From Morella rubra (lineage: Eukaryota > Streptophyta > Magnoliopsida > Fagales > Myricaceae), in NCBI GenBank assembly GCA_003952965.2, contig CM025851.1, forward strand, positions 22,702,608 to 22,766,607: a DNA stretch of 64,000 bases, in the 5' to 3' direction. Every line of letters starts with the position of its first letter. Positions within the stretch are counted from its first letter, which is position 1. Of the stretch, positions 1-10,901 are shown one piece after another. Made by a program: the position numbers and the translations under genes. The notes under the pieces were generated by a model. The model worked only from the letters and a program-made list of their open reading frames with translations. It searched no databases and was not told the DNA's origin.

Positions 1-1829
1 CATATGTTGATTGTTTGGTCAAGTTCTCCAACTTTGTATTTATAATCATGGTGTGCTTAGTGAGAACCTTGATTTGGTTTTCAAGATTCGTATGCTCAGT
101 GTTGCAGAAAGGGTTATTATGTGTGTGCTCTTGTGCTCTTAATTTAAAACAATTAGGTCTAATGTGACTTATTTTTCCATAAAAATGAAAAGTAGGAACA
201 AACGATGGGAAGTGTGTGTTTTAGGTGGAACAATATGAGGATAAGTATTCATGGATGGAGAGTTAGTCTTTTTACCTTCACTCACCTTTCTCTGAGGAGC
301 TTTAACTTCTGCTTGTTTGACTGGCAATGACGCTGGAATGAAGACAGTATTTGAAGTTGATGCATCACTCGACTTGTTGTATCCCAAACCTTTCCTATTT
401 TCAGGTGTCGCTCTCAGGCTTAACATGTGGTCAAGCTTTTTAGACCCACTAGAGAATTGCTAAAGTTGAGCATTAGATTTCTCTAGTTTGGACTCTAAGT
501 CTTTGACTTCAGCTTCAAGGGCCAAGTTCTTCAGTTTCAAGTCATCAGACAACTTGATGTATTCTTCAAGCGTGGCAATGAGGTTTTCCCTTTCAAGTTG
601 ACTCTCATGAAGTTTCTCTAGGGTCCTTTTATTTACCTTGTGCAGTTTCAGGCTTTCCCTAAAGAGTTTGTCATACACCTCTTGCAAGCTTTCTTCTGCA
701 TCAAATTCATCCTCAGATATCTATGTTTCAGAGTTAATATCTTGCAAATAATAATTATCAGTACTAGACATAAAAGCCATAAAATTTACCTGTTCTTCTT
801 CATCACTGCTGGAATTTGATTTGTCGTCACTCAGTGAAGCATTCATAGCTTTTCCTTTTGACTTGACATATGTTGGGCACTCTGATCTGACATGACCAAA
901 CCCATGACACTCAAAACAAGTCAATTTTTTATTCTTGGACTCATTAGCAATGTGCTTATCTCTCTTCTCCTTTCTGAATCCACTGGAGCTACCATGATTC
1001 TTTTCAGCACCTTTATTAAATCTCCTTTGATCTTTAAAGCTTTCTGAATTTTTTGACTAGAATGTTGAAGTTCTCATCATCTAGAGATTCATTTGACTCA
1101 GAACAAACTTCTTCTTTACTAGATCTCAAGGCGATAGACTTGTTCTTCTTAGGCTGAGGCAATGTCTGTTCATAGGTTTGCAGAGACCCAACTAGTTCTT
1201 CAATCTTCATAGTGTCAAAATCCTTGCTTTCTCAATAGCAGTGACTTTGGATCTGAATCTTTCAAGTAGAGATCTCATAACTTTCCTAACTACTCGATGT
1301 TCTGGAATCTTTTCACCCAGATTATAGCTTGAATTGACTATGTCATTCATCTTTGCATAGAACTCATTGAAGGTTTCATCTTCTTTCATTCGAATCTCTT
1401 CAAACTTTGTGGTCAACATTTGAAGTTTTGAATTCTTTACCGTTTTGGTTCCCTCATGAGTAGTTTCCAAAATATCTCAGGCTGCCTTAGATGTTTCACA
1501 CATAGATATAAGTTTAAATTTGTCAGCAAACACAGCCATAAAAATAGAATGTAAACCTTTGCTATTCCAATTACATTCACTGATCTCATTAATAGTCCAG
1601 GTGCTAATATCTTTAGGTGTTTTAACACCTTCGATCTCAGATATAGGTGCAGGTCACCCTTTAACACAAAGATCTCCAGACACGTTCATCAAGTGATTTC
1701 AAGAAAGGCTTTCATACGAACTTTCCAGTAAGTATAATTGCTTCCATCAAAATATGGAGGCACGGACAAAACTGACTTTTGTCCATCTAAACTAAGGGTC
1801 AAGGATTGAGTTTAGGCTTTGATACTAAT
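1..1829 (-). mobile_element. Copia LTR retrotransposon, gag and leader region (partial)
   Basis: Minus-strand gag region of a Ty1/Copia element, cut by the window edge, so protease, integrase and RT are not visible. Reading from high to low coordinates there is a UBN2-type gag segment (about 1470-1207), a CCHC zinc knuckle with the pattern CFECHGFGHVRSEC (near 915-870), an acidic Ser/Asp-rich stretch, then a Leu/Glu/Lys-rich coiled coil (687-460). The zinc knuckle binds RNA during particle assembly. Stops and frame changes between these pieces (near 1065, 930, 700 and 450) show the copy is decayed. Just inside the LTR the minus strand reads TAGTATCAAAGCC, a degenerate match to the initiator-Met tRNA primer site typical of plant Copia elements. 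The coiled-coil extension after the knuckle suggests the SIRE/Maximus group, but that is inference. Confidence 0.85.
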
Positions 1830-2809
1830 TGAAAAATTCGGTTTAGACCCTAATAACACTTAGAGGGGGTGAATACGTGTTTTCCCTCTAATTAACAAAT
1901 CAATAACAATTTTAAAACATGTTCTAAAATTGTTCAGCCTAGATATGCATAATAATCAACTAAATCAACAAATAAGCAGCGAAAAATTAAAACAAACTTC
2001 AATCCACAAAAGAGACAAGGATTTGGTAACGAAATGGAAAACTTTTGAAATACCATTCAAAGGAAAAACCACTCTGGGCTAGCAGTCACCTGAAATCCAC
2101 TAAGAAGAAAACCTTACAAACAGTGATTCAGACACGGGCAACCCCAGTTGCTTGACTCTAACAACCCATGATGTAATAATCTAAGCCTCCCAGCTTAGAC
2201 CTGCTCGTGCGGCATTCTCCTCAAACCTTTGAGGTCTTCTTAATGGATTCTTCGTGAACAAACCTTGTTCTTCAGCACCTTCAACACTATGAAGGTTACA
2301 GAGATATTTGATGGAAGAATAGAGAAAAACTCATCATTCTTGAAGCACAAATCTATTGGAGTTTTTTTCTCTCAAGGAATGAGGCACAAGTATGCTTAAT
2401 GGTGGCCTCAATAATCTTCTAGTTGGCCTCCCACAAAACCTAGCAGGGTTTCACAAGTTTTCAAAAGAAAGTAAAAAAATTTAGTAATTTTTAAGATTCG
2501 CCAGAAGTCGCTTGAGCGCTCGAGTCGAACGCTTATGTTTCTGTCTAAAATTATAACTAAGCGCCTGAGCACTTATTGAACGCTGGTTGAATGTGATGGC
2601 TCTGTATTAAATTTTTTCCAAGGGTGCTTGAGCGCTTGTTGAATGTGATGACTCTGTCTGAATTTTTCTAAAGGCGCTCAAGCACTTGTTGAACACTAGT
2701 TGAATGTGAAGACTTTGGAATAGACCATTGAACTCTAACTCTTGAACAAATGTGGGGACCAAAATTACAACTCGATCACGACATATTTTGACACGGAATG
2801 ATGCCAACA
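1830..2809 (-). repeat. 5' LTR of the Copia element
   Basis: On the minus strand the LTR starts TGTTGGCATCATT at 2809 and ends in CA at 1830, directly before the primer-binding site, giving a 980-bp LTR with the canonical TG...CA ends. Internally it carries the AGAGGGGGTGAATA-type sequence and GCGCTTGAGCG-like repeats (2500-2700) common in plant Copia LTRs. The other LTR lies outside the window, so the 5-bp target duplication (candidate CAAAA at 2810-2814) cannot be checked. Confidence 0.75.
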
Positions 2810-2814
2810 CAAAA

Positions 2815-4561
2815 ATGCAAAGGAGGGCCCTAAACTCTAGTGACAGCAATCGGGTACCCTATTTTGAAGGACCAGAGTTGCTTGTCTATTTTTCATACTT
2901 CCTATATTAATTTTAGCACAAAATCAGGGATAGAAACGATTCTTTATTTGATGACCTGAACCTGGATAATTTAGGAGATAAAAACTAAAAGCCTCATAAA
3001 GGAAAATGGATTCATAAAGAGTTGGTTGCTGGAATTTTACTGCATGAACGAAATCATTAGTTTCTATAGAATTAATTAATTGTCTTCCTTGTTTTGTATT
3101 TGATGTTAATGGATATGAATTTGAAAAGCTATGGTTGGTACTAGGAGTGCTAACGTGACGACAACATGCTATGTTGTGCTGAAATTTGTTTCATATTAGA
3201 TTTGCCAACAGGTAGAAAGGTTAATGGACAATTACTTCATCAATATATAATAAGCTGTTGTAATGAAAGATGAAACGTTAGTGTAGTGCATGCTGAAATT
3301 GGTTTCTACATAAAGTTAAAGAAGAGTAAAAATAGTTATTTTGTGAACTATTGCGACGAAATTGTTGGTATATGATCAGATTTGTTGGACTTAAAGGAAA
3401 TTACAACATCGAGTAATCGCCTGGTTTGTCTCTTTTATCGTCTTGGTTCATTTCTATTTTGATTATTTGGCAAGCTGAACACGATGGTAACCTCGTAGAC
3501 ATGCAAATGCCAAATATTTGATGGTATTTTAATGCATTTATTGAATTAATATGCATTGTTTATTTGGAATAAAAATGCATTGATTGACATATCCATTTCA
3601 TTCATGGCATGAACATTGAGAGGAAATGTGCTATGGATGGAAATACTGTAAGTAAAGTAATATGACTTTTACTGAGATAATCCTGGTTTTATTGAGCAAG
3701 ATATTGATGTGACACTATCGATCACTTTTGAAGGGACGTGTAACCACCATTGACTGGGTTAGTGGGTGGCCTATTCTAGGTAGTAAGCAATGGAGTGCTT
3801 TGCCTCGAATTTGTCCTGGTGTATGAGTTGCACAGGACTGTTCCAGTGGCAGGGAAGTGGGATGCACAACCCTGTCTCTGGGGGTCATATAGTGGACAAG
3901 TGTGAGGATATATAATGAGAGTTGTCACTCAGGGACTGTCAATGTTAGCATTCACATCATATGCACCACACATATGATTTGGTTCTCTATTGGTTAAATG
4001 AATTTGTGCTATGGTTTAAGTTCTTCTTATTATCATTTAACTGTTGTCATGCCCCTTCCCTGACCTTACTGAGTCATTAGGACTTTCCCTTTTTCATTGT
4101 TTGTCCTTGTTTTGACGCATTTCCTCAGGAGACCATGAGGATCCACAATATCAGATTGACTCACACTCTCGGGGCTCAACTATAGATTGCCCAGAGGCGA
4201 TATCTACATCGTAGGTTTTTCTATCACTAATGATTGGTGTATAAAAGATGTATAAAGGTTCGGGTTGAAACCTTAAACCAAGTATATTTTACTTTCGTAG
4301 TAGCTTTTTAGTTCAAAGGTTTATAGTAGCTTTTGGAGAAGGCTGTGTGGGCCCATTGTTTTGTTAATAGTCTATAGTTCTAGCCCTTTTGGCTTTCTCT
4401 CAATAAAAAGTTCCACTCATTTATTAATTACCTACTTTATTTTTATTTAATCAAACAAGGAGGATTATAATGAGCTTTGTGGTTTTGAGTGTATACTTTA
4501 ATATCATGCCAGGCAATGAAGATGTTAGTTAACTAAGTTCGTTTAGTCAAGATTGAAGATT
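2815..4561. other. Unassigned AT-rich sequence
   Basis: No credible reading frame or recognised gene. The stretch 3700-4400 is less AT-rich and looks like decayed LTR or intergenic repeat, but I found no paired ends, primer site or coding match. I also searched the minus strand here for the missing last exons of the O-fucosyltransferase gene and saw none. Confidence 0.5.
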
Positions 4562-5561
4562 NNNNNNNNNNNNNNNNNNNNNNNNNNNNNNNNNNNNNNN
4601 NNNNNNNNNNNNNNNNNNNNNNNNNNNNNNNNNNNNNNNNNNNNNNNNNNNNNNNNNNNNNNNNNNNNNNNNNNNNNNNNNNNNNNNNNNNNNNNNNNNN
4701 NNNNNNNNNNNNNNNNNNNNNNNNNNNNNNNNNNNNNNNNNNNNNNNNNNNNNNNNNNNNNNNNNNNNNNNNNNNNNNNNNNNNNNNNNNNNNNNNNNNN
4801 NNNNNNNNNNNNNNNNNNNNNNNNNNNNNNNNNNNNNNNNNNNNNNNNNNNNNNNNNNNNNNNNNNNNNNNNNNNNNNNNNNNNNNNNNNNNNNNNNNNN
4901 NNNNNNNNNNNNNNNNNNNNNNNNNNNNNNNNNNNNNNNNNNNNNNNNNNNNNNNNNNNNNNNNNNNNNNNNNNNNNNNNNNNNNNNNNNNNNNNNNNNN
5001 NNNNNNNNNNNNNNNNNNNNNNNNNNNNNNNNNNNNNNNNNNNNNNNNNNNNNNNNNNNNNNNNNNNNNNNNNNNNNNNNNNNNNNNNNNNNNNNNNNNN
5101 NNNNNNNNNNNNNNNNNNNNNNNNNNNNNNNNNNNNNNNNNNNNNNNNNNNNNNNNNNNNNNNNNNNNNNNNNNNNNNNNNNNNNNNNNNNNNNNNNNNN
5201 NNNNNNNNNNNNNNNNNNNNNNNNNNNNNNNNNNNNNNNNNNNNNNNNNNNNNNNNNNNNNNNNNNNNNNNNNNNNNNNNNNNNNNNNNNNNNNNNNNNN
5301 NNNNNNNNNNNNNNNNNNNNNNNNNNNNNNNNNNNNNNNNNNNNNNNNNNNNNNNNNNNNNNNNNNNNNNNNNNNNNNNNNNNNNNNNNNNNNNNNNNNN
5401 NNNNNNNNNNNNNNNNNNNNNNNNNNNNNNNNNNNNNNNNNNNNNNNNNNNNNNNNNNNNNNNNNNNNNNNNNNNNNNNNNNNNNNNNNNNNNNNNNNNN
5501 NNNNNNNNNNNNNNNNNNNNNNNNNNNNNNNNNNNNNNNNNNNNNNNNNNNNNNNNNNNNN
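4562..5561. other. Assembly gap, 1,000 N
   Basis: Exactly 1,000 consecutive N, a conventional placeholder for a gap of unknown length. Adjacent sequence is repetitive (a LINE on its right), which is the likely reason for the gap. Confidence 0.99.
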
Positions 5562-6441
5562 GGAATGCATAACAACACGACCGAGGAAGCTAAATCCTCA
5601 AAACGACGACTATTTCGTTCCCTCTAAAGACTCCACCAAACACAAGATGGAACCATATTCCAAATTGTCGTAGCCAAAGATCCTTAAACTTTCCCCCCAA
5701 CAAAGCAAGACATCAAACACCCTTGCCGGCATTACCCAATGAATTGGAAATGCGAAAAATATACGCCCAAATAGACTGTGCCATAGAACAGTGCAGTAAA
5801 ACATGGTCGACGGACTCACTATCCCTCTTACATAAATAACACCAATCCATAGCATAAACCCTCGCCTCCGAAGATTATCAACAGTCAAGTTTCGGGCATG
5901 TATAGCCTCCCATACAAAGAACGAAACTCTCATAGGTACCTTAGTCCGACAAACCCCACGCCAAGGAAACAACTGTGACATACCACCAAAAATAGAGGAA
6001 TAAAAATCTCTCATAGTAAAAACACCATCCTTAGCTCCCATCCAAGCCAACTTGTCTTCACTGTCATGACAAAAAACCAGAGCATAAAGTGTGGAATAGA
6101 AAGCTGTAAATTCCGTCATTTCCCAATCATTAGCATATCTCAAGAACTGAATATCCCAAACCAAAGAGTGTATCATACGACAAATAATCCGCCACCATCC
6201 CATCCATACACCGAGCCAAAGAGAACACAACCGGAAACAAACAATGGAGAGGAATATCTCCACACAAACACCATACCAAGACCTCACCCTACACCCATTA
6301 CCAACCACAAGCCGAGTATGGGTAACAAAGGAATCCCAACCCTTCAGAATATGCTTCCATAAACTCAACCCACAAGTACCTCAAGAAGGCAAAGAGATCC
6401 AATCTCCCACCATTGTGGGTGTTCATGGGTATTCCGAATAT
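5562..6441 (-). mobile_element. LINE retrotransposon fragment, C-terminal half
   Basis: The minus strand has an open frame at 6368-5610 resembling the part of plant LINE ORF2 that follows the reverse transcriptase. It includes a segment around LWKHILKGWDSF and a zf-RVT-like region with PMRVSFFVWEAIHARNLTVDNLRRRG. Similarity continues upstream on the minus strand to about 6441, so the copy is longer than the open frame. Its 3' end lies in or beyond the gap. RT core motifs are absent, so it is a dead fragment. It faces the plus-strand LINE on its right, and the two overlap in content (both carry the zf-RVT region), so they are separate insertions. Confidence 0.8.
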
Positions 6442-6458
6442 GTAAAGATGCGTTATCT
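6442..6458. repeat. Target site duplication (left) of the plus-strand LINE
   Basis: GTAAAGATGCGTTATCT here matches GTAAAGATGCGTAATCT at 9981-9997 at 16 of 17 positions. LINE homology starts just inside this copy and the A-rich tail ends just before the other, as expected for target-primed reverse transcription. Confidence 0.8.
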
Positions 6459-9400
6459 TGAGAGGCCTTTTGAGGATAAGGACGTGGCAAGTGTGGTGAC
6501 TAGCCTTAATGGGGACAAGGCAACCGGTCCAGATGGTTTTTTCTCTTGCGTTCTTTCAAACTTGTTGGGATGTGGTGAAGCCGGATGTCTTGTTGATATT
6601 TAATGAATTTGCTAGGGAAGGGAAGTTTGTCAGAAGCTTGAATACTTCATTTATTGTCCTTATCCCTAAGAAACCAGGTGTGGTTGATCTTAAGGATTTT
6701 AGGCCAATTAGTCTTGTGGGAGGTGTACAAAATCTTAGCTAAAGTTTTAGCGAATAGGTTGAAGATCGTGCTTAATAAGATTATCTCTCCTTCTCAAAAT
6801 GTTTTTGTGAAAGGGAGACAAATTCTAGATTCTGTGATTGTGGCCAATGAATGTATTGACTCCAGATTGAGGACGAATAAATCAAGAATGCTTTGCAAGC
6901 TAGATGTTCAAAAAGCATATGTTCATGTGAATTGGAACTTCCTAATATATCTTCTTAGGAAGTGCGATTTTGGCGAGAGATGGTGTAGGTGGATTTTCTT
7001 CTGCATTTCGACGGTGAAGTATTCGGTGATTGTTAATGGGTCTCCTAAAGTTTTTTCAGTAGCTCTCGTGGTTGCACCAAGGGGATCCTCTTTTTCCCCT
7101 TTTGTTTGTCATTGTGATGGAGGCATTTAGTTGAATGATGGGGAAGGTGGTGCTATATGGTGGGTTTGATGGATTTAAGGTTGGAGGGGGGTCGGGTGTG
7201 GGGGTTTCATATTTCTCATCTTCTTTTTGCGGATGATACTTTAGTGATGTGTGAGGCGGATGTGAATCAGTTTCAGAATCTTAGATGCCTTCTTTTATGT
7301 TTCAAGGTAGTATCGGGCTTAAAGATTAACCTTTCTAAGTCTGAGGTTATCCCTATTGGTAGGGTGAAGAATGTGCGGGAGTTGGTGGGTATTTTAGGCT
7401 ACGGTATGTCTTCTTCGCCTATGAAGTATCTTGGACTCCCCTTGGGTGCTACTTCAAAAACATTCATATTTGGGATGGGATCCTCGAGCAAATGGAGCAT
7501 CGGTTGGCGGGTTGGAATTGCATGTGCCTCTCTAAGTAGGGACGAAGCCAGGGTTTGCCCTGTAAAGGGGGGGGGGGGGGGGGAACTATAATTTTTACTT
7601 TAATTTTTTTTCCTAAGCAGGTGTCAAGGTCATCTTACGTGTACCTCAACTAATCCTAAGGCCTTCAAATTTTCATTATAATCAAAACAAGCATAGTCAA
7701 AATGTAACAACATATTCTAAAACTTAAAAAAAAAAAAAAATATAAACTTTAACTTAAGTGTAAAAACTAAATTTTCATCAATTATGCTAATTGAACCGGA
7801 CGTTCCTTCAATGAATAAAAGTCATCAATTATTATATCAGTACTAAAACCTTGTGCAGCCGAATACAATCAAAAATTTAAAATCTTTGGAATAAGGACTC
7901 ATAAATTATTGACAAAGGCACAAAACAATGTTAAAATCTAGCCAAAATAACATAAGCCCACACAAATAATCGAGCAATAATATTTTAATTGGACAATAAT
8001 AATGAAACGAGTATGTTTTCAAAAGAAAAAAGAAAAAAAGACAATAATAATTAAATGTAATAACATTTAGAATTCTAACTTTGAAGAGGAATTTTTTTGT
8101 GTGCAAAGCAAGAAGTTTGTTATATTCCAAGCGAGTATGGATTTTATATGAGGTAAAATAGTGGGAGAGAGAGAAAAGAGAGGCCATTGAGAGAAAATCT
8201 AAACAATGAGAGGCAGGAAGTGAGAGAGAAAGAAGAGAAGAATTTTAGAAAAAAAGGGCGAGACAAAGAAAAGTAAAAAAGGCACTCTAGAAAAAAAGGA
8301 AGGAGAGAAAAAATTTAGAAAAAAAATGAGGGAGAGAGAAGTAAAAAAGACACACTAAGTATTTTTTTTCTTTTAAAAATTGGAGGGCCCACTTATAAAG
8401 CTATAAAGCATTTATTCCTTCTCTCACGTTCTTTCTTCCTCTCATGTTTATTTTTTCAAAAATTTTGGGAAGGCCATTACAAAGATTACTACCAATTTAC
8501 TCTTATAATTTTTTTTAGAAAAAAAATTGCAAAAATTTTAAATTTTGCCTTGTATAAAAAATAATTTTGCAAAAATTTGGGGCCCCCTTGTAGCTTCGTC
8601 CTTGTCTCTAAGGGTGGTAGGTCAATTCTTATTAAATCTACGCTTTCGAGTTTACAAACTTATTTCCTTTCCTTGTCCCCTATTTCGGTGGGGGTGGCAA
8701 ATAGGATGGAGAAAATTCAGCGAGATTTCCTTTGGGGAAGTGATGGTTGTGATCACAAGTTCCATCTTGCGGAGTGAAATAAGGTGTGTTTTCCTTTGCA
8801 GGATGGGGGGTTGGGCCTTCGCAGTATTAGAGTGTTCAACATGGCCTTGTTAAGCAAATGGTTATAGAGGTTTGCTAAGGAAAGAGATAGGTTGAAGAGG
8901 AGGGTCATTGCTGAAAAATATGGTTGTTTGGTGGGAGGTTGGAGTACTACTTCTGTCCGTGGCTCTTATGGTGTTAGCCTTTGGAGGTACATTAGCAAAG
9001 GTTAGGGTGCTTTTAGCAAGCGTATTCGGTTTAGGGTGGGGAATGATGTCAGAGTTAGCTTCTGGCATGATACCTGGTGTGGAGACAAGCCTTTGAGTCT
9101 CGCTTTTCCTTTGGTTTTCTCTTTATCTCATTGTAAGGAAGCTACGGTGGCAGATTGTTTGATGGATGATGGTGATGGTGATGGTGATGGTGATAACGTG
9201 GTGTGGAATGTTCCTTTCTCTAGAGCAGCTAATGATTTGGAGTTAGAGGATTTTGCTTCCTTCTTCGCATTGTTGTATGGGATGGTATTAAGAAAAGGGG
9301 AGGATGAGATGATGTGATGGATTGGATGGATACCAAGGATGAGGTGTTTTCGGTTAAGTCGATGTATGGCTTACTTGTGGGTTAGGCTGGTCTCTCTTTC

Positions 9401-9980
9401 CCTCGAATGGGTGTTTGGAGGTCTATGTGCCCATTGAGAGTTTCTTTTTTGTGTGGGAGGCTACGTATGGTAGGATTTTAACTACTGACAATCATCGTAG
9501 AAGGGGTATGATCATTGCTGATTGGTGTTTCTTATGCTGTCATCGTGGGGAATCAGTCAGTCATGTTTTGTTGCATTGTTCTTATGCGAGTGGGTTGTGG
9601 TTTCATGTGCTCAGTAGTGTGAATTTCCAATGGGTTATGCCAAAGAAAGAGCAAGTTGTTCTGTGGTGTTGGAAGAGGAGGTTTAAAAACCCTTCCGCTA
9701 AGGCTATATGGAGAATGATACCCCATTGAATTTGGTGGTGCCTTTGGCGGGAGCATAACAGTAGATGTTTTGAGGATTATTTTCTGTCTTTGGATAGGTT
9801 GCAAAGTGTTCTGTTGTCTTTCCTTTACTTTTGGGCGAACTCGGTGCTTGGTTGCCCTTTTGTAGATTTTGTTGATTTCCTTAGTTTTCTTGCTTGTATG
9901 GATTCATGATTTCGGTATAGTTCTTTGTACCGACTTCACTTTTTTTAATGAGATTGGCTTATTCATCAAAAAAAGAAGAA
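6459..9980 (+). mobile_element. 5'-truncated LINE retrotransposon, split by a hAT-like element
   Basis: This is an RT-type LINE ORF2 that begins just before the KATGPDGF motif, so the endonuclease domain is missing. RT blocks seen in order are IPKKPGVVDLKDFRPISL, the segment around ANRLKIVLNKIISPSQNVFVKGR, LDVQKAYVHVNW, and the catalytic HLLFADDTLV near 7225. Next come SGLKINLSKSE and MKYLGLPLG. The frame resumes after the inserted element with [15 protein letters not shown] and ends in a zf-RVT-like Cys/His segment (about 9480-9600). Frameshifts near 6540, 6725, 7070 and elsewhere, plus stops, make it non-functional. The 3' end is an A-rich tail at about 9968-9980, and 17-bp near-identical target duplications flank it. 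It sits next to the truncated O-fucosyltransferase gene. Confidence 0.88.
7537..8604. mobile_element. Non-autonomous hAT-like DNA transposon inside the LINE
   Basis: Perfect 8-bp duplications TCTCTAAG at 7529-7536 and 8605-8612 flank a 1,068-bp segment whose ends are TAGGGACGAAGC and, on the other strand, CAAGGACGAAGC. An 8-bp duplication with short GGACGAAGC inverted ends fits the hAT superfamily. Removing it and one duplication restores the LINE frame ([12 protein letters not shown]). It holds no transposase, only AT-rich and A/G-rich sequence, a 17-G run near 7567, and degenerate purine repeats at 8160-8345. The perfect duplication suggests an insertion younger than the LINE. Confidence 0.9.
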
Positions 9981-9997
9981 GTAAAGATGCGTAATCT

Positions 9998-10355
9998 ATA
10001 TCTTGTATATCTATCAAGGACAACCTACTAAACCATTACGATGATATCCCAAGTTCTTGCGGCTGCTTAAACATACAGATAATATGTCCTAGAATTCAGA
10101 TCCATCCAGATTTTGGTTTACAAAGCATATACCTAGATTAAATCATCTCAACAGCATAGGTTTACATATGAACTCAACCTAGTACACAAACAATTTGGCA
10201 TCCCAAGCCAAAATCCAATGGATTCCCCAATTTAAAAAGTATAGACAGAATACAAGTGCATGAGCTAATGGTTTCCATTTGCATTATCTACCACTGAAAA
10301 TAATACATATATTTTTCACATTTTCCATTTGTGAAACAGTAACATGAGAAACCAT
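9998..10355. other. Sequence between LINE and O-fucosyltransferase exons, no feature seen
   Basis: AT-rich, no exon-like segment on either strand. It probably represents host intron or former 3' region of the O-fucosyltransferase locus that received the LINE, but nothing in it shows this directly. Confidence 0.4.
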
Positions 10356-10617
10356 TAGGCATGTTTGCAAACCAAGATTTTATGGGAATTTTGGGTATGT
10401 TGTGAAAATTGAGGTAGATTAGAATTTTATTGGATTTTGTGAGAAAGTAAATGGAATTTTATGGGAGTTTGTGCAAAAGTAAAGAGAGATTATTTGAGTG
10501 AATTTTTTTATGTTTATTGTAATGGAAAAAGATGATTTGATGGAGGGGAGAGATGATTTTGAAGTTTTTTTATTATTATTATTTTCTTGAACAAAATTCT
10601 CACTTGCAAACATGCCC
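10356..10617. mobile_element. MITE-like element with GGCATGTTTGCAA ends
   Basis: The segment begins GGCATGTTTGCAAACC and ends TTGCAAACATGCC, so the outer 13 bases form an inverted repeat. It is about 262 bp, AT-rich and non-coding. Ends of this type (GGCATGTTTG) are common in Tourist-like PIF/Harbinger MITEs. The flanking trinucleotides (TTA left, CAA right) do not match, so the superfamily is inferred from the ends only. Confidence 0.6.
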
Positions 10618-10901
10618 AATGCTGGTCAAAATCGGCGGTTGTGATGATAATGAGGGCTATTTCAGTCGCTCTATGACTAGTGTGAAAAATCATTGGCATA
10701 CAAAAACGAACCACAGGTCCAGCTAACAAAATTGGATAAAACTGATTTGCTCTGCTTCTCTAATAACACCCTTCTCCCAACTATGGAAATTAAAAATTGT
10801 TCTTGTAAATTATGGCCCAAACCAGGTGTATAATTTGATTTCTTTAATATGGGAAATTTCTTTAATATGGGAACATAAAGCACAAGAATGCAGGTTCATA
10901 C

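Noticed and set aside
4533..5578. Three long open frames across 4533-5578 on both strands
   Set aside because: They consist almost only of N and carry no sequence information.
5562..9980. Twin-priming inversion of one LINE
   Set aside because: Both orientations contain the same zf-RVT-like region, so they cannot be two parts of one element.
10400..10890. Search for the missing O-FucT C-terminal exon
   Set aside because: The minus strand here is a MITE-like element plus non-coding sequence; no reading resembles the family C-terminus.
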